From: Streptomyces sp. CCM_MD2014
GTDB taxonomy: Bacteria; Actinomycetota; Actinomycetes; Streptomycetales; Streptomycetaceae
Assembly: GCF_000772045.1 (NCBI RefSeq)
Contig: NZ_CP009754.1
Location: 124,001-188,000, forward strand
DNA: 64,000 nucleotides
Direction: 5' to 3'
Positions 7,856 to 17,147 of the stretch are shown here, one piece after another. Made by a program: the position numbers and the translations under genes. The notes beneath the pieces are model-generated. The model was not told the DNA's origin, made no database searches, and worked only from the letters and a program-made list of their open reading frames with translations. The stretch's first letter is position 1, and each line of letters opens with the position of its first letter.

Positions 7856-8634
7856 TAGCCCCGCACGTGCAGGCCGAAACCCCGGCGGCCCGGTGCCTCC
7901 AGGCCCTGCTTCAGGCGCAGTGACGGGATCTCGTAGTCGCCGAGGTTCTGGGGCCTGAAGGCGATCGGCTCGGTCGTCTCCAAGGACAGCAGCCGCTCCT
8001 TCCACGCCTTGGCGGCGTCCTCGAAACCGCCCTCGGTGAGCCGGTCGGCACCGTGGAGCACGAACGGCGGCAGCACCTCCAGACCGGGGTAGTACAGGAT
8101 CCCGTGGTGAATCGGGAACAGCAGGTCTTCGATCGGGCCGTTGATGCCCCGGTCGGAGTAGTGGGACTCGGGGCCGCCGACGGTGACCGACAGGATCGCC
8201 CGCCGTCCCCGCAGCGTTCCCTCCCCGAAGCGCTCGCCGTACCGGGTCTCGTCGTGCACTCCGACGCCGTACGCGAAGCGGTGGGTGAACACGCGGTCCA
8301 CCCAGCCCTTGAGGATCGCCGGCATCGTGTACCACCACAGCGGGAACTGGAAGATCACCGTGTCCGCCCACAGCAGCTTCTCCTGCTCGGCCACCACGTC
8401 GGGCGTGAGCGCGCCGACCTCGAACGCCCGGCCGGAGCTTGGCACCACCCGCAGCGGGTCGGTGGCCTGCTCGCCGTAGTCCGCCGCGTCCGCCACCGCC
8501 TTCCAGTCCATCGCGTACAGGTCGCTCACCCGCACCTCGTGTCCGGCGGCCTCGAGCGTGGACACGGCCAGGTCCTTCAGCGCGCCGTTCAGTGAGCGCG
8601 GCTCGGGGTGGGCGTGGACGATCAGGGTCTTCAT
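7855..8634 (-). CDS. NAD(P)H:quinone reductase-type flavoprotein (flavodoxin fold)
   Basis: The product is 259 aa. It begins with VHAHPEPRSLNGAL (FMN/FAD phosphate-binding loop) and carries the family hallmark FPLWWYTMPAILKGWVDRVF. Length and motifs match the NQO1/MdaB-like flavodoxin_2 family, which reduces quinones or nitro compounds by two electrons in the cytoplasm. It is divergent from the XRE regulator across 143 bp, and I infer that this regulator controls it in response to an electrophile. The ATG at 8634 has GGGAACAGCC upstream. Confidence 0.87.
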   Translation of the reverse strand: MKTLIVHAHPEPRSLNGALKDLAVSTLEAAGHEVRVSDLYAMDWKAVADAADYGEQATDPLRVVPSSGRAFEVGALTPDVVAEQEKLLWADTVIFQFPLWWYTMPAILKGWVDRVFTHRFAYGVGVHDETRYGERFGEGTLRGRRAILSVTVGGPESHYSDRGINGPIEDLLFPIHHGILYYPGLEVLPPFVLHGADRLTEGGFEDAAKAWKERLLSLETTEPIAFRPQNLGDYEIPSLRLKQGLEAPGRRGFGLHVRG

Positions 8635-8777
8635 GGCTGTTCCCTTCGACGGGGTCGGTCGCCACCGATGTTCGGCCGCCGCGGCCGCGTTGTTCAGGGG
8701 CGCCGCTTCCGTCGGACGGGACTTCCTGGTACCGGCAGGGCCACCCTCACGCGCGGCGCCGGAGCCATACTGGGGGC

Positions 8778-9626
8778 ATGGACGATCTCGCGGGCTTCCT
8801 GCGCACCCGGCGGTCCCGGGTCGACCCCTCCTCCGTGGGCATCCCCGTCGACAGCCGTCGCCGCGTCGAGGGGCTGCGCCGCGAGGAGGTCGCCCACCTT
8901 TCCGGGGTCAGCGTCGACTACTACGTGCGCCTGGAGCAGGGGCGCGCCACTCAGCCCTCCGACCAGGTCCTCGACGCCCTCGCACGGGTGCTCGGCCTCG
9001 ACGAGACCGAACGCGGGCACCTGGGCCGGCTCGCGTGCCAGCGCCGCCGGGCGAAGTCACCCAGCGGGCGTCTGCGTCCCGAGTTGCTGCGCGTGCTCGA
9101 CCTGGTCACCGACGCGCCCGCCCTGATCATGAATCACCGGCTGGACGTGGTCGCCGGGAACCGTCTCGCCGGGCTTCTCTACGGCCGGCAGCCGCGGGGT
9201 CTGAACACCGCCCGCCACATCTTCCTCGAAGAGACCGAGCGCGGCCTGTACGCCGACTGGGAGACCTGCACCCTGGACGTGGTCGGGCACCTGCGTCTTG
9301 CGGCCGGGAAGCACCCCGACGACCCGCGACTGGCGTCGCTCATTGGCGAGTTGGCGATGGGCAGCGACCGCTTCCGCCGTCTGTGGGCACGCGCGGACGT
9401 ACGCGCCCGCACCCATGGGCGCAAGGCGTACCGGCACCCGCTGGTCGGGCTGCTGGAACTGCACCAGGAGAACTTCGCGTTGCCGGACGAGTCGGGCATG
9501 GAACTGCTGGTGCTGTCCGCGGCGCCCGGGAGTCCCGCCCAGGACGGGTTGCGTCTGCTGGAGACGCTCGGCGGTGACGACGCGCCCCGTGCCGGGAGCC
9601 GAACCCTCGGTCCGCACGTGCCGTGA
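8778..9626 (+). CDS. XRE-family regulator with MmyB-like ligand domain
   Basis: The product is 282 aa. Residues ~4-75 form a helix-turn-helix (GLRREEVAHLSGVSVDYYVRLEQGR). The remainder is the MmyB-like domain (HRLDVVAGNRLAGLLY ... LRLAAGKHPDDPRLASLIGEL), which binds fatty-acid or other ligands in known members. Such genes usually stand divergent from a short-chain or quinone oxidoreductase that they repress, exactly the layout here. The ATG at 8778 has the GGGGG of CTGGGGGC just upstream and matches the conserved MDDLAGFLRTRR start of the family. Confidence 0.88.
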   Translation: MDDLAGFLRTRRSRVDPSSVGIPVDSRRRVEGLRREEVAHLSGVSVDYYVRLEQGRATQPSDQVLDALARVLGLDETERGHLGRLACQRRRAKSPSGRLRPELLRVLDLVTDAPALIMNHRLDVVAGNRLAGLLYGRQPRGLNTARHIFLEETERGLYADWETCTLDVVGHLRLAAGKHPDDPRLASLIGELAMGSDRFRRLWARADVRARTHGRKAYRHPLVGLLELHQENFALPDESGMELLVLSAAPGSPAQDGLRLLETLGGDDAPRAGSRTLGPHVP

Positions 9627-10073
9627 TGCCGCACCGGCGCGCGGTCCGCCGTGGCTTGATCCATCGGCGCCCGCACGCTCGGGCAGCGGGAAACGGGCGC
9701 AGAACTCGACGCACACAAAAGCGTGTGGCGCAAAGACATCCATGGGGATTCACGAGTTCATTGATCAACTCCCAAAGCTTGACCATGAATTACACACATC
9801 CCCTCTACACGGTGGCCGCGATGGTCTAGATTGACCGTGCTTCAGCTGTTCAGGCATGAGGCGACCGAAAATGATCTTTAGGTCGGGGGCAGGGGGGTCT
9901 GCTGCTACCACTGTGAGTTGTTCACGTTTCTGTGACACGTCCAGAACGCCGTGCGCGGGCAGGCGGGGGCCGCCCGTGGGGAGGAACAGCGCGGCGCGGG
10001 AGGCGGGGGCCTCCCGAGGGGGAGGAACAGTGCTAGGCGAACACGTCGAACCACTGGGAACCTGGGGGGTTCT
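9627..10073 (+). other. 447-bp leader/promoter region of the polysaccharide operon
   Basis: No convincing gene lies here. The left half is unusually AT-rich for this genome (around 9750-9850) and contains TTGACC-like hexamers at 9779-9784 and 9832-9837 and a TAGATT hexamer at 9827-9832, so the operon promoter is probably here. The right half is extremely G-rich and carries two copies of a hairpin plus GGGGAGGAACAG element. A long structured 5' leader is likely. I could not recognise a known riboswitch class. Confidence 0.5.
9961..10030 (+). repeat. two tandem imperfect copies of a hairpin + GGGGAGGAACAG element
   Basis: Copy 1 spans 9961-9989 and copy 2 spans 10001-10030. They share AGGCGGGGGCC followed by CCCG(T/A)GGGG(G)AGGAACAG. 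In copy 2 the arms GGGAGGC (9998-10004) and GCCTCCC (10009-10015) can form a tight stem just before the purine-rich tail. A related unit recurs at 11584-11617 ahead of the second gene. They look like regulatory RNA elements or decoy ribosome-binding sites in the leader. Confidence 0.55.
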
Positions 10074-11552
10074 GTGCGGCAAGGGGGATTGGTCAGCGCG
10101 TTTCCGTCGGCACGCGGGCACCTGACGGAGGGGGCCATCGGCCGGCCCGCTGTCGACTGGGAGCAGCGGTACCGCCGTACCGTGATCACCAGCGATACCG
10201 TGACCACCGCCGTCGTGGTGGCGGGCATAGGCAATTTCTTCGGGGTCAGGGACGCGGCCAACTGGCACGAGAAGTGGGGAATTCTCGCCTTCGGCACCGA
10301 ACTGCTGGTGCTGGGGGCACTCGCGGTCAGCCGGTCCTGGTCCCCGGCGGTACTCGGTCAGGGAGCCGAGGAATTCCGCCGGCTCGGACGCTCACTGTTC
10401 ATGGCGACCGTCGTACTGGCGCTCGGCGGAATCGCCCTCACCTCGCGCAACATCAAATTGTGGATCTTCGTCGCCGTCCCCGCGATCGCGATCGTCACCA
10501 TGGTCGCGCGGTATCTGCTGCGTCTGTGGCTGCACCGGCAGCGCAAGGAAGGCCGGTGTCTGAGACCTGTGCTCGCGGCCGGCAGTCCGGCCACCGTGCG
10601 CGACCTGATCACCCGCACCCGGCGTTTCCCGCACCTCGGCTGGCGGGTGGACGCGGTGTGCACCGACGGCGCGGAACCGGAGGACGGCGACCAGCTGGAC
10701 GGCGTGCCGGTCGTGGGTCCGCTGTCCGACGTCGCCGACCACGTCCGCCGCGACGGCTACCGGGTCGTCGCCGTCACCCCGGACCCGCACTGGTCACCGC
10801 ACCGGTTGCAGCGGCTGGCCTGGAACCTGGAGGGCAGCGACGCCGAAATGGTCGTGGCCCCCGTACTGATGGAGGTGGCCGGACCCCGGCTGCACGTCGA
10901 CGCGGTGCTCGGGATACCGCTGCTGCGGGTCAGCATGCCGGCCTTCACCGGAGGCCGCCGGGCGGTCAAGGCGGTCGTCGACCGGTTGGGCGCGGCGATC
11001 CTGCTGACGCTGTTCGCGCCGCTGATGGTGTTCGTCGCACTGCTCATCCTGGTGGACAGCCGGGGCGGTGTGCTCTACCGCCAGCGCAGGGTCGGCAAGG
11101 ACGGCCGCGAGTTCACCATCGTCAAGTTCCGCACCATGGTCGCCGGTGCCCACGGGGCGCGTGCCGCGCTCGCCGACCGCAACGAGGGCGCGGGCCTGCT
11201 GTTCAAGCTCCGCCGGGATCCGCGGGTGACGCGGGTCGGCACGGTGCTGCGCCGTTACTCGATCGACGAGTTGCCGCAGCTGTTCAACGTGCTCACCGGA
11301 TCGATGTCGCTGGTCGGGCCGCGACCGCCGCTGCCGGAGGAGTCCGCGGCCTACGGTCCGGACATCCGCAGACGGCTGCTGGTCAAGCCCGGCCTCACCG
11401 GCCTGTGGCAGATCAGCGGGCGCAGCGACCTGCCGTGGGAGGAAGCGGTCCGGCTGGACCTGCGGTACGTGGAGGACTGGTCGCTCGCGCTGGACACGGT
11501 GATCTTGTGGAAGACGCTCCGTGCGGTGCTGCACGGACAGGGGGCCTATTGA
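10074..11552 (+). CDS. polyprenyl glycosylphosphotransferase (initiating sugar transferase)
   Basis: The product is 492 aa and should transfer a sugar-1-phosphate from a nucleotide sugar to undecaprenyl phosphate, the first step of polymer repeat assembly at the inner face of the membrane. Four helices lie at about 36-150, a CoA-binding-like domain at ~160-290, and a membrane hairpin at ~305-327. The WbaP/PssY catalytic domain follows, with KFRTM at 351-355, DELPQL from 398, SLVGPRPPLPEE and GLTGLWQISGRS. Start GTG at 10074 follows TGGGGGG; TTG at 10089 is possible. It opens the polysaccharide operon. Confidence 0.92.
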   Translation: MRQGGLVSAFPSARGHLTEGAIGRPAVDWEQRYRRTVITSDTVTTAVVVAGIGNFFGVRDAANWHEKWGILAFGTELLVLGALAVSRSWSPAVLGQGAEEFRRLGRSLFMATVVLALGGIALTSRNIKLWIFVAVPAIAIVTMVARYLLRLWLHRQRKEGRCLRPVLAAGSPATVRDLITRTRRFPHLGWRVDAVCTDGAEPEDGDQLDGVPVVGPLSDVADHVRRDGYRVVAVTPDPHWSPHRLQRLAWNLEGSDAEMVVAPVLMEVAGPRLHVDAVLGIPLLRVSMPAFTGGRRAVKAVVDRLGAAILLTLFAPLMVFVALLILVDSRGGVLYRQRRVGKDGREFTIVKFRTMVAGAHGARAALADRNEGAGLLFKLRRDPRVTRVGTVLRRYSIDELPQLFNVLTGSMSLVGPRPPLPEESAAYGPDIRRRLLVKPGLTGLWQISGRSDLPWEEAVRLDLRYVEDWSLALDTVILWKTLRAVLHGQGAY

Positions 11553-11583
11553 TGCGCGCCGGTCGTCGGGCCGGCGCGCGGAC

Positions 11584-11617
11584 GGCAGGCCGTCGGGGCC
11601 TGCCCGGGGGGAGGAAC
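11584..11617 (+). promoter_or_regulatory. third hairpin + GGGGGAGGAAC element, ahead of AlgD-like gene
   Basis: Arms GGCAGGC (11584-11590) and GCCTGCC (11598-11604) form a stem with a 7-nt loop, directly followed by GGGGGGAGGAAC (11606-11617). The GGAGG is the ribosome-binding site for the ATG at 11623. The arrangement repeats the two leader elements at 9961-10030, so the hairpin may tune translation of the dehydrogenase. Confidence 0.5.
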
Positions 11618-11622
11618 GGGTC

Positions 11623-12937
<1,315 letters not shown>

Positions 12938-12948
<11 letters not shown>

Positions 12949-14221
12949 CACGACGTCCGGCGGCGCGGCCTCCGGCGACATCCCGCACACCGGCGGCGAC
13001 GGCGGCCGGCGGGGGCGGCGCGCGCTGATCCTGGTGGAGAACCTGTCGGTGCCCTTCGACCGGCGGGTGTGGCAGGAGTGCACGACCCTGCGCGACGCGG
13101 GCTGGACGGTGGACGTCATCTGTCCCCGGGGCAGCAAGCGCGACACGGAGGCGGAGATCGAGATCGACGGGGTGCGCATCCACCGCTACCCGTTGCGCGC
13201 GGCCACCGGAGGTCCGGCCGGATACCTGCGGGAGTACGGGGCGGCGCTCTGGCACACGGCCCGGCTGGCGCGCAGGGTCGGACCGGTGCACGTGGTCCAC
13301 GCCTGCAACCCGCCCGATCTGCTGTTCCTGCCGGCGCTGTGGCTCAAGCGGCGCGGCGCGCGGTTCGTCTTCGACCAGCACGACCTGATCCCCGAGCTGT
13401 ACCTCTCCCGGTTCGGCCGCGGCAAGGACCTCCTCTATCGCGGCGTGTGCGCGCTGGAGCGGATGACCTACCGGGCCGCGGACATCGTGCTCGCCACGAA
13501 CGAGAGCTACAAGGCGGTCGCGGTGCACCGGGGCGGACGGCGCCCGGCGGACGTCTTCGTGGTGCGCAGCGCTCCCGCCACCGACCGGTTCCAGCCGGTG
13601 CCGCCCGAGCCGGAATTGAAGCGGGGCAAGCCCCATCTGCTGTGCTATCTCGGCGTCATGGGACCCCAGGACGGCGTCGACTACGCCCTGCGGGCCCTCG
13701 CGAAGCTGCGCGACGAGCTGGGGCGGACGGACTGGCACGCCGTCTTCGTCGGCTCCGGTGACGCCTTCGAGGCGATGGTCGAGCTGTCCCGGTCGCTGGG
13801 GCTGTCCGACCAGGTGCAGTTCACCGGGCGCATCCCGGACGCCGACCTGGTGCGCTACCTGTCCACCGCGGACGTGTGCCTCTCCCCCGACCCGCGCAAT
13901 CCGCTCAACGACGTGTCGACCATGAACAAGGTCCTGGAGTACATGGCGATGGGCCGGCCGATCGTCTCGTTCGACCTCCGGGAGGCGCGGGTCTCCGCCG
14001 GTGATGCCGCCGTGTACGCGCCCGCCAACGACGAGGGCGAATTCGCCGCGCTGGTCGCGCAGTTGCTGGACGACCCGGAGCGGCGGGCCCGGATGGGCAA
14101 GATCGGCGAGGAGCGGATCAACGGACCGCTGGCCTGGCGGAACTCGCAGGCGTCGCTGCTCGCCGCGTACGCCGCCGCCTGCCGCACGGCGATCGACGCA
14201 GGGAGAAGGCAGCGCCGTTGA
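12938..14221 (+). CDS. glycosyltransferase family 4
   Basis: The product is 427 aa with a GT-B fold. The acceptor-side domain begins at RRALILVENLSVPFDRRVWQ and contains FDQHDLIPELYL. The C-terminal donor-binding half has VGSGDAFEAMVELSRSLGL, QVQFTGRI and the motif MNKVLEYMAMGRPIVSFD. It should add a sugar to the lipid-linked repeat at the cytoplasmic membrane. The start is set to TTG at 12938, overlapping the AlgD-like stop by 11 bp, because later starts would cut the first beta-strand; the ribosome site is weak. Confidence 0.85.
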
Positions 14222-15585
14222 GTGACGACACGATACGCCTGGTCACGGTCGGGCGAATTCTCCGCAGGCGCCGGCGGCTGCTCGCCGTCCTCGTCGTGGT
14301 GGGCGCGCTCGTCGGCTACGGCGTCTCGGTGCTGTTCCCGCCGCGCTACACCGCGTCGGCCTCGGTCCTGCTGCCGGGGCAGTGGGAGCAGCGTGAGCTG
14401 GTCACCCAGGTGGAGATCGCGACCAGTTCGACGGTCGTCGACAAGGCGGGCGAGGCACTGCGCTGGAGCGACGTCAGCGAGAAGGAACTGCGGGAGAGGG
14501 TGAGCGCCGAGATCACCGACGGCAACATCATCAAGATCTCCGGGAAGGCCGGCACCCCGGAGCGCGCGCAACGGCTCTCCGACGAGGTGGCCCGGCAGTT
14601 CGTGGCGTACGCGGCGCTCATCGCCACCGGCACCACCGATCCCGACGGTGCGACGGGTCCCGAGGCACTGCGGCAGCAGGTGGCGCGGACCAACCAGCGC
14701 ATCACCGACCTCGCCAACGCGGCCGACCCCGGGCAGACCGTGGAAAGCGTGCAGGCCCGCACCGAGCTCGAGAAGCTGCGCACCGCGCTGCAGGACGCCA
14801 TGCAGAAGCTCGACGAGTCGAACCCCGCGACCAGCAAGGCCGGTCTGGTCGTCATGGGCCCCGCCCCGCGGCCGACCGGCGAGGCGCCCCCGACCAGGTG
14901 GCAACTCGTCGGCGGCGGAGCGCTGCTGTTCTTCGTCCTCGCGATCGCCGGCCACCTCGCCGCCGCGCGGGTGAACCGGCGGCTGCGCTCCGAACCGGAG
15001 ATCGCCGCGGCGCTGGGCGCGGCGCTGCTGGGGACCGTCGACGTACCCGGTCAGCGGCGCGAGCACCGGCCGAAGGCGCGCGGGGCAAGGGCGCGCCTGA
15101 AGCGGCTGCTGGGCATCGACACGCGCTGGGACCTGCCGGCCCCGCGGTCGTCCGGCGACGAGGCCGGCCGGCGGATCCGCTACCGGCGGGTGTGCGCCCG
15201 CCTGCGGGAGCGCCTGCCGGCGGCCCGGCGGGTGCTGGTCGTCGTACCGGACGACGACGAGGTCGCCCGCCGGGCGGCCGGACAGCTCGCCGCCGAGGCC
15301 GAGGGCGATCCGCTGCTGCGGGTGGTGGAGGTCTCGGTGGCCCGGCCGCTGGTGCCGGACCGCGACGCCGAGTCCGGCGCCCTGGTCGTACTCAGCGCGG
15401 GTGCCCGGAGTGCCGAGGAGCTCGCCGGTGTCGCCGGGGCGTGCGCGGACGGAGGGCACGAGGTCGTCGGCGTCGTCGTCGCCGGCGCCGTCCTGGCCCG
15501 TGCTTCGGGGCCGGCCGACCGGCCCGTGGATCCCCCCACCGCGGTGGCCGCGGTGCACGACCACGCGAGGGGAGGTTCCGCATGA
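14218..15585 (+). CDS. Wzz-like chain-length regulator with degenerate C-terminal kinase-like domain (1)
   Basis: The product is 455 aa. TM1 is at ~21-40, an extracytoplasmic helical region (~45-225) includes QTVESVQARTELEKLRTALQ, and TM2 is at ~231-250. The cytoplasmic tail (~255-455) has an alpha/beta pattern (RRVLVVVPDDDEV, GALVVLSAGARS, HEVVGVVVAGAVL) like the ATPase half of polysaccharide co-polymerases, but there is no Walker A. TTG at 14218 overlaps the preceding stop and has GGGAGAAGG upstream. It probably controls polymer length together with the next gene, its paralogue. Confidence 0.8.
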   Translation: MSDDTIRLVTVGRILRRRRRLLAVLVVVGALVGYGVSVLFPPRYTASASVLLPGQWEQRELVTQVEIATSSTVVDKAGEALRWSDVSEKELRERVSAEITDGNIIKISGKAGTPERAQRLSDEVARQFVAYAALIATGTTDPDGATGPEALRQQVARTNQRITDLANAADPGQTVESVQARTELEKLRTALQDAMQKLDESNPATSKAGLVVMGPAPRPTGEAPPTRWQLVGGGALLFFVLAIAGHLAAARVNRRLRSEPEIAAALGAALLGTVDVPGQRREHRPKARGARARLKRLLGIDTRWDLPAPRSSGDEAGRRIRYRRVCARLRERLPAARRVLVVVPDDDEVARRAAGQLAAEAEGDPLLRVVEVSVARPLVPDRDAESGALVVLSAGARSAEELAGVAGACADGGHEVVGVVVAGAVLARASGPADRPVDPPTAVAAVHDHARGGSA

Positions 15586-17144
15586 CGACGCGTACGGACG
15601 CCGGTTCGCCGGCCTCCGCTCCGCTTCTCGACCTGCAGTCCCTGGTGGTGGCGGTGCGCAGGCGGCGCCGTCTGTGGGGCGCCCTGGCCCTGCTGGGGCT
15701 GCTGGCCGGTGCGGCCGTCGCGGTGCTGCTGCCGCCCCGGCCCGCGGCGGTGGCCAAGGTGCTGGTCGCGCACAAGGAGGACCAGCCCAACGACACGGGA
15801 ACCCTGATCCGCACCGATGTCGAACTGCTGGCCACCACGCGGATCGCCGAGCAGGCCCTGCGCTCCCTCGACTCCCGGGAGAGCCCGGAAGACTTCATGG
15901 AGGACTACCGCGGCACCGGCCTGACCAACAACCTGCTGCGGATCGACGTGACGGGTGACAGCGACGCCCAGGCGGTGGCCCGGGCCAAGGCGCTGGCCGA
16001 CGCGTTCGTCGCGGACCACGTACGGCGGATGCGGCAGTCAGCCGAGGCCGAGGCCGAGTCCCTGCTCGACCAGCGCGACCGCATGCGCAAGGAGCTCGCC
16101 GAGGTCAACGAGGCGATCGGGGACCGCTCACCGGACGACGACCCCAAGGCGTCGGCGAGCATCGAGTCCCTGTACGCCCGCCGCGCCGAACTCGACTCGC
16201 GGATAGCCGAGTTCGACCAGCGGGCCGCGGAGGCCCGCACCGGCACACCGGAGGTCGTCGCCGGCACGCAGATCGTGGACGCCCCGCACGCGGTACGGCA
16301 CTCGCTGCCCAAGGCGGTGGGCGTCGACGCCGCGATCGGGCTCGTCCTCGGGCTCGTCCTCGGGCTTGCGCTGGCCGCGGTCGGCGCGGTGGTGGCGGAC
16401 CGTCCCGTGCTGCGCCGGGAGATCGCGGCGAACCTGGGCGCCTCGGTCCTCGCGGAGCTGCGCCGCGGGCCCCGCCGCGGGGCGGGACGGTGGCAGCGCC
16501 GGCGGACCCGGGTGGCCCGCGAGCGGCTCACCACCACCCTGGGCCGCATCGTGCGCGGCTCCCCGGAACCGGTGTCCCTCCTGGAGCTGGGCTGCCCGCG
16601 TGCCGCCGCGGTGATCGCTCTGGACCTCGCCCGGGCACTGGAGGCCGACGGGCCCGTGGCCGTCGTCGACGGCCTGCCCGGCACACAGCTCGCCGACGGC
16701 CGGCGGGGGACCCCGGGGCCGACCGTGCTCCGCGGTGAACGTGCCGCGGCCGAGCCGGCCGGGGGACGCCGGCTCGGCGTCGGCTCGGTGGCGCCCGGGA
16801 CGGCGTGGACGGATCTGCGGTACCTCGGCGGCCGCACGGTGCTCGTCGTGCGGGCCGGGCACGGCAGTGCCGCCTGGCTGCACACCGTGGCGCGGCAGCT
16901 CGCGGACCAGCGCATCGCGGTGATCGGCGTGGTGCTGATCGACCCCGATCCGCGGGACCGGACCGACGGCACCCTGTGGGACGGCCCGCGTCCGGCGCCG
17001 CGCGGCATCGACGAACGGCCCAGGCGGGCGGGCGGCGGGGGCACCTCCCGCGCCGTCCAGGCGGTGGGGGAAGGGCGGCCGAGGACGGAACGGCCGTCGC
17101 TGTCGGCCGCGCGGGTCCCGGACAGCGACCAGGAGGCGCGGTAG
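15582..17144 (+). CDS. Wzz-like chain-length regulator with degenerate kinase-like domain (2)
   Basis: The product is 520 aa and begins in a 4-bp ATGA overlap with its paralogue. TM1 is at ~31-51, a coiled-coil-like periplasmic region (AEAEAESLLDQRDRMRKELA) follows, and TM2 is at ~247-272. The tail keeps the deviant-Walker layout of bacterial tyrosine kinases: LELGCPRAAAVIALDLARAL at the P-loop position and VAVVDGLPG at the Walker A' position. However, the glycine-lysine P-loop is absent and the C-terminus has no tyrosine cluster. It is likely a scaffold rather than an active kinase. A low-complexity Gly/Arg tail ends the protein. Confidence 0.82.
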   Translation: MTTRTDAGSPASAPLLDLQSLVVAVRRRRRLWGALALLGLLAGAAVAVLLPPRPAAVAKVLVAHKEDQPNDTGTLIRTDVELLATTRIAEQALRSLDSRESPEDFMEDYRGTGLTNNLLRIDVTGDSDAQAVARAKALADAFVADHVRRMRQSAEAEAESLLDQRDRMRKELAEVNEAIGDRSPDDDPKASASIESLYARRAELDSRIAEFDQRAAEARTGTPEVVAGTQIVDAPHAVRHSLPKAVGVDAAIGLVLGLVLGLALAAVGAVVADRPVLRREIAANLGASVLAELRRGPRRGAGRWQRRRTRVARERLTTTLGRIVRGSPEPVSLLELGCPRAAAVIALDLARALEADGPVAVVDGLPGTQLADGRRGTPGPTVLRGERAAAEPAGGRRLGVGSVAPGTAWTDLRYLGGRTVLVVRAGHGSAAWLHTVARQLADQRIAVIGVVLIDPDPRDRTDGTLWDGPRPAPRGIDERPRRAGGGGTSRAVQAVGEGRPRTERPSLSAARVPDSDQEAR

Positions 17145-17147
17145 CAC

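Noticed and set aside
9627..10073. A known riboswitch (for example a ydaO-type c-di-AMP element) in the long leader.
   Set aside because: I could not trace the conserved core of any class; only the hairpin-purine repeats are supported.
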